Assembly: GCA_964368875.1 (NCBI GenBank)
Contig: CAYJDG010000006.1
Span: 7,351 to 71,350, forward strand
Source of the DNA: CAYJDG01 sp964368875
Lineage (GTDB): Bacteria; Pseudomonadota; Alphaproteobacteria; Micavibrionales; Micavibrionaceae
Length of the DNA stretch: 64,000 bases
Reading direction: 5' to 3'
The notes under the pieces are model-generated. The model did no database searches and was not told the DNA's origin. It saw only the letters and a list, made by a program, of their open reading frames with translations. Of this stretch, positions 1 through 8,283 are shown one piece after another (within the stretch, counting starts at the first letter, position 1; every line of letters starts with the position of its first letter). The translations under genes and the position numbers were made by a program.

Positions 1-2
1 CC

Positions 3-1274
3 GAGAGTGAAGTTGGCTGTCCTGCCCTTAGAGAAGAAAAATCCTATAAGGGGACTTACGAAGATCTGAAATATCTTCTGCCGGGTAAGGATGGTTGGGT
101 ATACCGCTCGCAGAATGATCTGCGCACCGACTATTCCTTCCGTCACGAAAATGGCGACTTGCTGGTCAAGCTTAGTAAGGCGCTTAAAGACAAAGGTGTT
201 GAACTGGTCATCGTTTATCCGCCGACACGTGGCGTGGTCGCCCACCAGTTCGTGCCGCGCCGGGATCCTCTCGCCAAGCTTTACGATCCTGCCAAAGTGC
301 GTATGGAATATAAAAAGACGCTGGCCGATATGAACGAACAAGGTGTCCATATGATTGGGACACCTGATACCAAGCTAGGCTCTAAGTTCTTTTTCAAAGC
401 TGACCATCACTGGACACCTGAAGGCGCTGCTGAGATGGCTCAGTTGGTTGCAGACTACGTGAAAGCCTTGCCGCTTTATGCCGGACTTAAAAAGACCCAA
501 TACGTCACCAAAGAATTGCCGCCTGTCGACAATGAGCCAACCTTTAATGCTGCGATTAAAAGCATCTGCGGCAAGGGCGTGCCGTTTGACAAGCTGACTT
601 TGACGGAAACCGAGCCGGTTGAAAAAGGCGACGCAGCCAGCTTGCTGGGCGATGCCAACGCCGAGATCGTTCTGGTTGGAACCAGCAACAGCAAGCGTGC
701 TGAAAATGAACTTAATTTCTCAGGCCGCCTGAAAGAGTTTCTCTCCGCTGATGTTCTCAACGCTGCGATCAGCGGCAGCGGCGTCACTGAATCTCTGGTT
801 ACTTACCTTGCCTCGTCTCATTACAAGCAGACTCCGCCCAAAGTCATTATCTGGGAAATTCCCGGTTATTATGATTTGGATGGTGGCACGATCCGCTTCT
901 CCCTCCGTCAGTTAATCGCTTCAACCAACCGCGCTTGCGAAAAACCACTGGCGGAAACGAAGGGTACGAAACTCTCCGGCAAAGTCTCCGATATTCTGAA
1001 CGGCAAGGCCAAAGACCTCGTTATGAAGGCACCTTATTTCGGTCTCAAGCTCAATCAGAAAGTGGAAAAAGAGTTCAAACTCGTTTTCAATTTTGATAAA
1101 GGCGCTCCAGAGGTCTTCGAAGTGAAGCAGTCTCGCAGCTACCCTGAGGATTTGAGCTTTTATTATGCCCCGCGCATTCCGGTCGGCTCGCGCCTTGTGT
1201 CTGTCGGCGTAGAAGGCGCCTCAGGGGCTGTCGCGGACGCAACTCTGTGTGAATTACCAGCCACGACCAAGTAA
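3..1274 (+). CDS. AlgX/AlgJ-like polysaccharide O-acetyltransferase, 5'-truncated by window edge
   Basis: The reading frame is open from the first full codon at base 3, so the true start and any signal peptide lie left of the window. The visible protein aligns by eye along its whole length with the next gene. It carries the SGNH/AlgX-type triad motifs: KADHHWTP (Asp-x-His, bases about 398-421) and VGTSNS with the nucleophile Ser (about 676-693). In known families these proteins are periplasmic and O-acetylate alginate or related polymers using acetyl groups delivered by an MBOAT protein. No MBOAT gene (AlgI) is in the window; it may lie upstream. All three triad residues are present, so I infer an active enzyme. 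AlgX and AlgJ cannot be told apart here. Confidence 0.8.
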   Translation, partial: ESEVGCPALREEKSYKGTYEDLKYLLPGKDGWVYRSQNDLRTDYSFRHENGDLLVKLSKALKDKGVELVIVYPPTRGVVAHQFVPRRDPLAKLYDPAKVRMEYKKTLADMNEQGVHMIGTPDTKLGSKFFFKADHHWTPEGAAEMAQLVADYVKALPLYAGLKKTQYVTKELPPVDNEPTFNAAIKSICGKGVPFDKLTLTETEPVEKGDAASLLGDANAEIVLVGTSNSKRAENELNFSGRLKEFLSADVLNAAISGSGVTESLVTYLASSHYKQTPPKVIIWEIPGYYDLDGGTIRFSLRQLIASTNRACEKPLAETKGTKLSGKVSDILNGKAKDLVMKAPYFGLKLNQKVEKEFKLVFNFDKGAPEVFEVKQSRSYPEDLSFYYAPRIPVGSRLVSVGVEGASGAVADATLCELPATTK

Positions 1275-1316
1275 GTAGAGGTTGTAAGCGTTACGTAATC
1301 CTCATAATGTTGCGCC

Positions 1317-2678
1317 ATGAGGGTTGTTATAATCATATTTGTGCTGCTCGCCTGTGCGGGCACTGCGCGCGCGGCTGACGATTGTCCTGCGTTGCGGCTG
1401 GACACGGCGTATACCGGGGCTTTGAAAAAATCCCGGTACTTCATCGCTGGCAAAGATGACTGGATTTTCCAGACCAAGCGCGACCTCATCACCTATTTCC
1501 CATTCCGCTATAACATCGATACGGAGCTTGTGACGCTGACGCAGTATTTCAAGCGTAAGGGCATTACCCTTGTGCTAGTTCTCCCGCCGCCGCGCGGCAT
1601 GGCGGCGAGTGCGTCGCTTCCAGCTGATGATCCTCTGGTTGCGCGGTATGATGTCGCGGTCGCGCGCGTGCAATATATAAAAATGTTGGCTGCCCTGAAT
1701 GCCAAAGGGGTTTACGCGGTCGGTGACGCCGACCTGAACGCTGAGGAAGATTATTATCTGAAGGCCAATCCGCACTGGACTCCGGCAGGAGCGACCGAGA
1801 TGGCGCGACATGTCGCGGAATTCGTCAAGAACTTGCCAGCTTACGCTGTCGTGCCGAAGCTTGAATTCACAACTGATAATTTCAAGAAGGAAAAGATTAA
1901 AGGTGAGTTTTATTCTTCAATTGAAAAAATTTGCGGTGATGACATGCCGATGGATGTCGAAGCGCAAACCGTGATGACAACCAGAACGCAGCCTCAGGAC
2001 CGCGATCTTAAGCCCGAATCCATGCCAGTCCCTGCGATCACGCTGGTTGGCACCGGCAACAGCACCAGCAGCGCGAATTTTGCCGGACGCATGAAAGAGT
2101 TTCTCGAGGCCGACATTTATAACGCCGCTGTGATCGATGGTGGGATCGAGGGTGCTATGCTCAGCTATCTTGGCTCGAGAGAATATAAGGAACACCCTCC
2201 GAAAATCCTCATCTGGGAAATTCCGTCCTTCTTCGATCTCGGCAGCGATTCAGTCAAAAGCATGTTGCGCCAGCTTCAGCCCTCCGTCTTTCGCAGTTGT
2301 GAAAAACCTCTGCGCGAACAGAAGGATGTAAAAATCTCTTATGGCATTGATGTGTTTGGCGGACTTGCGTACAGCGCGCCGACGGACCAGTCCTATTACA
2401 TGGCCTTTACCTTCAGCAAACCGATGAAGGATAAATTCATGATCCGGATCAAGTACGATGACAACTCAAGCGAAGAGGTCACAATTCTTCCGGCCCGAGG
2501 TTTGCCTAAAGATGGCAGCGATATGGGTGAGGGTGCGCCAGAAGATAACAGCTATTTCTATGCGCCCAAGCTCGTGGGGCGCGCCAAAATCCGCGCAGTC
2601 ACTTTTAGTGGGGCGGGTGGAGTCACAGTGAACTCAGCTTTGTGCGCATTTCCAGGTAATCAAGCATCCCAACATTAG
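1317..2678 (+). CDS. AlgX/AlgJ-like paralogue lacking two catalytic triad residues
   Basis: This 453-residue protein begins with a clear Sec signal peptide (hydrophobic run then ARA-AD, about residues 1-20). It is a paralogue of the gene 42 bp upstream. Shared landmarks are the GKDDWIFQ start of the domain, LPPPRG, HWTP, ICG, IWEIP and SCEKPL. At the catalytic positions the Asp-x-His motif reads KANPHWTP (Asp to Asn) and the nucleophile motif reads VGTGNS (Ser to Gly), while the His is kept. An SGNH acetyltransferase should not work without Asp and Ser, so a binding, scaffolding or regulatory role beside the upstream copy is likely (inference). The start codon has only a weak ribosome-binding site, which suggests coupling to the preceding gene. 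Confidence 0.8.
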   Translation: MRVVIIIFVLLACAGTARAADDCPALRLDTAYTGALKKSRYFIAGKDDWIFQTKRDLITYFPFRYNIDTELVTLTQYFKRKGITLVLVLPPPRGMAASASLPADDPLVARYDVAVARVQYIKMLAALNAKGVYAVGDADLNAEEDYYLKANPHWTPAGATEMARHVAEFVKNLPAYAVVPKLEFTTDNFKKEKIKGEFYSSIEKICGDDMPMDVEAQTVMTTRTQPQDRDLKPESMPVPAITLVGTGNSTSSANFAGRMKEFLEADIYNAAVIDGGIEGAMLSYLGSREYKEHPPKILIWEIPSFFDLGSDSVKSMLRQLQPSVFRSCEKPLREQKDVKISYGIDVFGGLAYSAPTDQSYYMAFTFSKPMKDKFMIRIKYDDNSSEEVTILPARGLPKDGSDMGEGAPEDNSYFYAPKLVGRAKIRAVTFSGAGGVTVNSALCAFPGNQASQH

Positions 2679-2770
2679 ACGTCTCTAACATATTAGACAT
2701 AATTATGTTGACGGCCAGTCACTTTACATACTAACAATGCTCTTAAGTTGTTTTGACCCAAGAGCATTTC

Positions 2771-3082
2771 GTGAAAAAGTTATTGGTAACCCTGATCATT
2801 CTGATCTGTATGTCTGCTGGTACGGCTATGGCCGATCCAGCAGTGCCGGACTATCAGGGATTGTCAGATACAGATGCCGTCGCGAAAGGACTCTCCCCAT
2901 TCAAGGTTTCAGACTCCTCTGGAGACATCTATCAATGCTGGGCACCGTCGCAATTGCTGCGTACGAATAAAACTTACACCGGCTCTAAAATTCTCGTTGC
3001 CTGCTCTGACCGTCCTCTCCGTGAAGACGAGGTCATGCTGAGCACTTGCGGCGCCTGCTATGTCTATAAGAAAGCCCGTTAA
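2771..3082 (+). CDS. Small secreted cysteine-containing protein, unknown
   Basis: A GTG start at 2771 gives a 103-residue protein with a standard signal peptide (MKKLLVTLIILICMSAGTAMA, then DP). An in-frame TTG at 2753 would add six polar residues in front and is less likely; AGAG at about 2761 suits the GTG. The mature part is about 80 residues with four Cys (CWAP, ACSD, TCGACY), which could form periplasmic disulphides. I recognise no family. It lies just after the two AlgX/J-like genes, with a 92-bp gap that may hold its own promoter (TTGACG at about 2708). It ends 3 bp before the convergent algC stop. Confidence 0.6.
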   Translation: MKKLLVTLIILICMSAGTAMADPAVPDYQGLSDTDAVAKGLSPFKVSDSSGDIYQCWAPSQLLRTNKTYTGSKILVACSDRPLREDEVMLSTCGACYVYKKAR

Positions 3083-3085
3083 GCC

Positions 3086-4585
3086 TTATGCGGCTTTACG
3101 CGTAATCTTCTGATCGTATTCACCGACCTCAGGATATGCTTCGAGCGTACGGTTGATTTCATCAAACACATCGAACATGCGCGCTTCCGAAACCGGGCTC
3201 TCGACCACGACCACGAGTGATGGCTTGTTGGATGAGGCGCGGATCAAGCCCCAGCTGCCATCTTCCAACGTAAAGCGCACGCCGTTGACGGTGACGACAT
3301 CGAGCAATTTCTGGCCAAGAACGGTTTCGCCCTTGGTTTTCTTCTGTTCAAAGATCGCGGTAACGGCATCAACCACGCCATATTTTTTATCGTCCGGGCA
3401 GAACGGCGACATGGTCGGCGAGCTCCAGGTTTTCGGCAGGGCATCCTTAAGTTCGCTCAAGGATTTACCGGCGTTGCGGTCCATCATGCGGCAGATCGTC
3501 ACGGCGGTAAGAACACCGTCGTCATAGCCACGGCCAATAGGCTTATTAAAGAAGTAATGGCCGCTTTTCTCGAAGCCGACCAGTGCCCCGGTCTCATTGA
3601 CGCGGCGCTTCATGTAGGAGTGTCCGGTCTTCCAGTAATCGGTGGTCGTGCCAAGCTCTTTCAGAACTGGATCGGAATGGTAAAGCCCGGTTGATTTCAC
3701 ATCGACGACGAATTTAGCGTTTGGATATTGTTTGCCAAGATCACGCGCCATGATCACGCCCATCTTGTCGGCAAAAATTTCATCGCCGGTGTTGTCGACG
3801 ACGCCACAGCGGTCGCCATCACCATCAAAGCCAAACCCGATATCCGCACCAGTCTCTTTGACTTTGGCGCTGAGCGCATGGAGCATTTCCATGTCTTCAG
3901 GGTTCGGGTTGTAGCGTGGGAAGGTGTAATCAAGGTTGCAGTCCATCTCGATGACTTCGCACCCAATTGCGCGCAGGGCATCGGGGGCATACGCCCCGGC
4001 CGTGCCGTTGCCACAGGCGGCGACGACTTTGAGTTTGCGGGTCAGCTTGCCGTCTTTGGTGATGTCCTTGAGGTAGCGTTCTTTCAGGTCATCAACATAC
4101 GTATACGTACCGCCGCCGATCAGTTTCCATTGCGACTTGAGTACGATCTCTTTCAAGCGGGTCATTTCATCCGGGCCGAAGGTCATCGGGCGGTTGATGC
4201 CCATCTTGACTCCGGTCCAGCCGTTTTCGTTGTGGCTGGCGGTGACCATCGCGACGGCTTTGCAGTCGAGTTCAAATTGTGAAAAGTAGGCGACAGGTGA
4301 CAGGGCAAGGCCGATGTCATGAACGCGTACGCCTGAGGCCATCAGGCCGACGATCAGGGCGTTTTTGATCGACATGCTATAAGAGCGGTAATCATGACCG
4401 ACGACGATATTCGGCGGCGTGATTCCGGCTTCCTGCATAACGGTACCGATGCCCATGCCGAGCGCCTGAATTCCACGCAGGTTCAACTGCTCAGGGAAAA
4501 GCCAGCGCGCGTCATATTCGCGAAAGCCGCTCTCGGCAATCACGATGTCGCGTTCGTAGGCTTCCGTATTTGGTTTTACGGTCAT
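3086..4585 (-). CDS. algC: Phosphomannomutase/phosphoglucomutase (AlgC type)
   Basis: This 499-residue alpha-D-phosphohexomutase interconverts mannose-6-P and mannose-1-P (and usually the glucose phosphates), feeding GDP-mannose synthesis. All four active-site loops are visible: the phosphoserine loop TASHNENG (Ser117), the metal loop DGDGDR (254-259), the sugar-binding GFEKSGHYFF, and the phosphate-binding RASSNKPS near the C terminus. It is the last gene of the alg44-algA-algK-algE-algC series, 32 bp after algE. In Pseudomonas algC lies apart from the main alginate operon, so its inclusion here suggests a self-contained precursor route with the algA product. The family is well supported; substrate preference is inferred from context. 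Confidence 0.9.
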   Translation of the reverse strand: MTVKPNTEAYERDIVIAESGFREYDARWLFPEQLNLRGIQALGMGIGTVMQEAGITPPNIVVGHDYRSYSMSIKNALIVGLMASGVRVHDIGLALSPVAYFSQFELDCKAVAMVTASHNENGWTGVKMGINRPMTFGPDEMTRLKEIVLKSQWKLIGGGTYTYVDDLKERYLKDITKDGKLTRKLKVVAACGNGTAGAYAPDALRAIGCEVIEMDCNLDYTFPRYNPNPEDMEMLHALSAKVKETGADIGFGFDGDGDRCGVVDNTGDEIFADKMGVIMARDLGKQYPNAKFVVDVKSTGLYHSDPVLKELGTTTDYWKTGHSYMKRRVNETGALVGFEKSGHYFFNKPIGRGYDDGVLTAVTICRMMDRNAGKSLSELKDALPKTWSSPTMSPFCPDDKKYGVVDAVTAIFEQKKTKGETVLGQKLLDVVTVNGVRFTLEDGSWGLIRASSNKPSLVVVVESPVSEARMFDVFDEINRTLEAYPEVGEYDQKITRKAA

Positions 4586-4617
4586 GGTCGTCTCCTGGTA
4601 TTACAAAAACTTATGGG

Positions 4618-6093
4618 TTAAAACTTCACGCGCAGCTGCACCAGCGCCCGCGCCATTTGTTCGCCTTCGGCTGTGCCATAGGCATCGCCAGCCTCAAAGC
4701 CACCCAGCGAGACACGCAACTTGGTGTCGACCGGGGCGGTGTAGAGGAGGGGAATTTCTTTGTTCAGATCCATATTCATCACCACGTCGACACCCTGACC
4801 GACATCGCTGTCGGTGCCGGTGACGCTAGCGCGGACGCGCGACGAGCGCAGGCCGGTTTCTTCATTGGCAAGGCGGTAATAGTGATAAAGGAAGCTCAGA
4901 TCACTGGCATTCAACAACGGGAAGCCGATACCTGCGGTGAAAATGTGCAGGTTCGAGAGTTCCGGGCGGAGAGCTTCGCCATAATTGTTGATGCCGGAAT
5001 CCGACACGCCGATGCGGCTTGAGTTGGCATTCAGATCGGATTGACGGAACGCAGTATCAGTGCCGTCACCGTCATCGCCCGAGCCATAGGCATAGCCGAC
5101 GATAAAACGCGGATCGAGAGGAGCCTGAACGCTTACATCAGCTCCTGCATCAAAGGCCCAGCCGAGAACATCGCGGTTGTCAATTGCAGTGACGGTACGA
5201 ACATCCGGATCGGCAGTCGGTGCGCTCGTGATCATATCTTCTTCACCAGCCGCGACGATGGCATCGACGCGGTAATTGAGAGCGCCAAATACGCTGCTGG
5301 TTGCGCTGAGATCATGGGTGCCAACGCTGCGCAGGCCGCCCCAAAGAATTTGCTGATCTTCGCTGTCAGTATCATTCGCGTCAATTTTGCCGCCGATAGT
5401 GCCAGTACCCGAATGATCATCTTCGTAGAGGGCGCGGAATTGCAGTTTATGCCCTTGGGAAATCATCTGAGAGGCTTCGAACATCACGCGCAGGCGGTCG
5501 TCGACATTCTCATCAAGATGGCTGTCGGATGAACGGTAAGAGGCGAGGTCTTCAGACACGGCAAAGAAGCCAGTGAAGAGAGTGGAGTTATAGTTCAGAC
5601 GTACCGCATCGACATCGCGGTTCCACCACAGAGCGTAGTCTTCACGAATGCGTTGGCGGCCGATTTGCAGATCAAGCGGGATGACGCCGAACAATTCGCT
5701 GAACTTCACGAAAGCCTGACGAAGTTCGAGGTAATCACCCGATGGGCGCACAGCTCCGGTTTCGTCTTCACCCGATGCACTGCCCCATGTATTTACGCCA
5801 GAGCCTTCAAAGTAACCCATGAAAGTGTCGCTTGGCTTGTAGGTAACACGCAGGCGGCCATCGAGCATAAAGCTGTCGGCAGGAATTTCGCTTAAAGTAC
5901 CAAGGTCACGGTTGTCTTCAAACACATACTGACCCTGAACCTGTCCGCCGATGATCCATGGCGATGGGAGGCTGGCGGCTGCGGGAAGAACGGGAACGTT
6001 ATCGTCTTGCGCGCGGGCAATCGAACTTGCGCCAATGAGAGAGCTCAGGGCGACGCCGGACATCAGCAGATATTTACACAGACTAGATTTCAT
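4618..6093 (-). CDS. algE: Alginate-export outer-membrane beta-barrel (AlgE-like)
   Basis: This 491-residue protein, nearly the length of Pseudomonas AlgE, has a signal peptide ending ARA-QD at about residue 28. The body is rich in alternating beta-strand segments and ends in RVKF, an aromatic C terminus typical of outer-membrane barrels. The family hallmark region IGRQRIREDYALWWNRDVDAVR is present around residues 143-165. AlgE forms the electropositive pore that lets the anionic polymer leave the cell, working with AlgK. It lies between algK (69 bp upstream) and algC (32 bp downstream) on the same strand. Homology to the alginate export family is strong; the exact polymer exported here is not known. 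Confidence 0.88.
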   Translation of the reverse strand: MKSSLCKYLLMSGVALSSLIGASSIARAQDDNVPVLPAAASLPSPWIIGGQVQGQYVFEDNRDLGTLSEIPADSFMLDGRLRVTYKPSDTFMGYFEGSGVNTWGSASGEDETGAVRPSGDYLELRQAFVKFSELFGVIPLDLQIGRQRIREDYALWWNRDVDAVRLNYNSTLFTGFFAVSEDLASYRSSDSHLDENVDDRLRVMFEASQMISQGHKLQFRALYEDDHSGTGTIGGKIDANDTDSEDQQILWGGLRSVGTHDLSATSSVFGALNYRVDAIVAAGEEDMITSAPTADPDVRTVTAIDNRDVLGWAFDAGADVSVQAPLDPRFIVGYAYGSGDDGDGTDTAFRQSDLNANSSRIGVSDSGINNYGEALRPELSNLHIFTAGIGFPLLNASDLSFLYHYYRLANEETGLRSSRVRASVTGTDSDVGQGVDVVMNMDLNKEIPLLYTAPVDTKLRVSLGGFEAGDAYGTAEGEQMARALVQLRVKF

Positions 6094-6162
6094 GATGACT
6101 CGCGCGGGGAGGGTTGTGGCAGGATAGAATCATTCGTTCCCCGTAAGTTTAAACTAATTGAC

Positions 6163-6831
6163 CTAAGGCGAAACCCCCGTGGAGAGCTCTTTTGCGAAGT
6201 TTTCACCTGCGGCGATGGTTGCAGCAGGCGCTTTGGCTTTAAGCTTGGCAATCGTTTCGCTGGCATCGACGCCATGCGACTGGGCATAAAGATAATAGCC
6301 CAAAGCCTTGCTTGTATCCTTGCGTTTCGCGTAAAGGCGGCCCATGCGCAGAGCGGCTTTAGGCTCACCGGCTAGGCGCGCTTTCTCAAGCCATTCGATG
6401 GCCTGTTTGTCGTGACCTGTCATGTCCATATACGCATTGCCGAGTTTATAGGCAGCTTTAGGTGACCCTAATTCAAAGGCTTGCAAGTAATACTTAGCGG
6501 CCAGCTTGAGGTTGCGTGGCACGGCTTCGCCTTTTTCGTAAATATCGCCGAGCTTCATGCTGATGGCTGGATTGCCAACCGAAGCCTGCTCCAGCATGGC
6601 TGTCGCGGCCTGACCCTCGGCAGCGGTGTGCTTGCCTTGCAGGGTGAGCATCGCGAGTTCGATCTGCGCTTCCGGAATGCCGTAGTTTGCCAGTTCCGCG
6701 TAAGTGGCACGGGCGGTAGCCGTATCACCAGAGGCCGCGGCACGGCGGGCGGTTTTCAGATCGGCTGTGTTGCAACCACCCAAAAGGGCTGTGGTTGCGA
6801 GCAGGGAGAGCAGGAGCTTACGATTTTGCAT
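6163..6831 (-). CDS. algK: AlgK-like Sel1/TPR lipoprotein, short form
   Basis: Starting at the ATG at 6829-6831 gives 222 residues with a lipoprotein signal (LLATTALLGGC, lipidated Cys20). Longer in-frame starts would bury this signal and are rejected. The rest consists of Sel1/TPR-type helical repeats such as AISMKLGDIYEKGEAVPRN and AAYKLGNAYMDM. AlgK in Pseudomonas is an outer-membrane lipoprotein that helps AlgE localise and bridges the synthase complex. Here the protein is under half the Pseudomonas length, so it has fewer repeats. It overlaps the 3' end of algA by 14 bp and precedes algE, the same partner as in Pseudomonas. A generic Sel1 lipoprotein is the alternative, but the context favours AlgK. 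Confidence 0.72.
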   Translation of the reverse strand: MQNRKLLLSLLATTALLGGCNTADLKTARRAAASGDTATARATYAELANYGIPEAQIELAMLTLQGKHTAAEGQAATAMLEQASVGNPAISMKLGDIYEKGEAVPRNLKLAAKYYLQAFELGSPKAAYKLGNAYMDMTGHDKQAIEWLEKARLAGEPKAALRMGRLYAKRKDTSKALGYYLYAQSHGVDASETIAKLKAKAPAATIAAGENFAKELSTGVSP

Positions 6832-8263
6832 GGCTGCTGGCACTTCTTCCATATTTGTCATCGAGACGGACAACATCGTCCTCGCCGAGGTAGCTGCCGT
6901 GCTGAACTTCGATCAGGCGGAGCGGGCGGGTGCCGAAATTGGCGATCCGGTGCGGGATTTTTGCCGGGGCAGCAATGCTTTCGCCGCTGCCGACGACATG
7001 TTCAACATTGTCGACCGTGATAGTCGCTTCGCCATCAAGGATCGTCCAGTATTCCGAGCGGTGGTTGTGCAGTTGCAGGCTCTGCATATGACCAGGCTGG
7101 ATGGTCGTTTCCTTGATCTTATAGTTTTTCGCCCGGTTGAGAATTTTGAAGCTGCCCCATGGGCGCGCTTCCTGTGTCGATTCCGACACTTCAACCGCGT
7201 TGGCTTTTTTCAGTTCTGTGACGAGGACCTTCATCGAGTCTGTGTGCGTCTTGCTGGTGATCAGGATCGAGTCCGGTGTTTCCACCACGATCAGATCGTT
7301 GAGGCCGGCACAGGCGACGAGACGGTCTTGCGCCTGAACGAGGCAGTTATGACTGTCGTGCAGACGGACGCGGCCACTGACTGAGTTGCCATTGTCGTCT
7401 TTATCAAGGATTTCCCACAGGCTGGTCCATGATCCGATATCGGACCAGGCCGGGTCACTTGGCACGACGGCGATGCGCGTGGATTTCTCCATGATCGCAA
7501 CGTCAAACGGCAGCGACGGCAGGCGGGCATATTGTTCTGCGGAGATATTGCGCAAAGATGCCGGATTGCCTTTCATGGCACCCTGAATGATTTCGAGGAT
7601 TTCGCTCGCGTGCCAGCGGAAGTTTTCGAGCACGGTCCCGGTCTGGAAGAGGAACATGCCGCTATTCCAGAGGTAGTCACCGCTCTTGAGATATGCTTCT
7701 GCATCCGCAAGGTTCGGCTTCTCAACGAATTTATCGACGGCGTAATGGGTTCCGGCATCAGCTTGCGGGCCGAGTTTGATATAGCCGTAGCCGGTTTCCG
7801 GACGGTTGGGGGTGATCCCGAACGTCACGAGGTTGTCTTCTTCCGTGGCTTTAAGGGCCTGCTGGAAGGACGCTGCGAGCGCTTTTTCATCCGAGATATG
7901 ATGATCGGCAGGCAGAACCCACATGACTGTGTCCGCGCCAAAGGTCTGCCAGATATATTGAGCGGCGTAGGCAACTGCGCCAGCGGTGTTACGTGCGAGG
8001 GGTTCGCCAAGAATATGCTGGGTCAGCAACGGATCAACATCGTTGAGCTGGCTGATGACTTCGCGCTTGAGCGACCCAAGCGTCACCGTGACGACGTGTT
8101 CAGCGGATGCGCCGCTGACATTCATCGCACGGATCGCCGTATTCTGAAGGAGGGTGTTATCGCCAACCAGACTGAGAAACTGCTTTGGCATATTCTCACG
8201 GCTAAGAGGCCATAAACGTGTACCCGAGCCACCACATAAAATTACTGGAACAATAGTCTTCAT
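6818..8263 (-). CDS. algA: Bifunctional mannose-1-P guanylyltransferase / mannose-6-P isomerase
   Basis: This 481-residue type II PMI-GMP makes GDP-mannose and can also isomerise fructose-6-P to mannose-6-P. The N terminus has the nucleotidyltransferase signature VILCGGSGTRLWPLSRE (about 7-23) followed by MPKQF. The C-terminal cupin has the isomerase metal motif QLHNHRSEYW (about 397-406) and the terminal IEVQHGSYLGEDD. Full length suggests both activities. It follows alg44 by 20 bp and overlaps algK by 14 bp, so co-translation is likely. Together with algC it completes the path from fructose-6-P to GDP-mannose; the dehydrogenase AlgD needed for GDP-mannuronate is not seen in this window. Confidence 0.93.
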   Translation of the reverse strand: MKTIVPVILCGGSGTRLWPLSRENMPKQFLSLVGDNTLLQNTAIRAMNVSGASAEHVVTVTLGSLKREVISQLNDVDPLLTQHILGEPLARNTAGAVAYAAQYIWQTFGADTVMWVLPADHHISDEKALAASFQQALKATEEDNLVTFGITPNRPETGYGYIKLGPQADAGTHYAVDKFVEKPNLADAEAYLKSGDYLWNSGMFLFQTGTVLENFRWHASEILEIIQGAMKGNPASLRNISAEQYARLPSLPFDVAIMEKSTRIAVVPSDPAWSDIGSWTSLWEILDKDDNGNSVSGRVRLHDSHNCLVQAQDRLVACAGLNDLIVVETPDSILITSKTHTDSMKVLVTELKKANAVEVSESTQEARPWGSFKILNRAKNYKIKETTIQPGHMQSLQLHNHRSEYWTILDGEATITVDNVEHVVGSGESIAAPAKIPHRIANFGTRPLRLIEVQHGSYLGEDDVVRLDDKYGRSASSHAKS

Positions 8264-8283
8264 GCGGGTGGCTCCTTCTTTAA

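Noticed and set aside
3728..4282. 184-codon + strand frame opposite algC
   Set aside because: It is a shadow of the strongly supported phosphomannomutase, with no family pattern and no ribosome-binding site.
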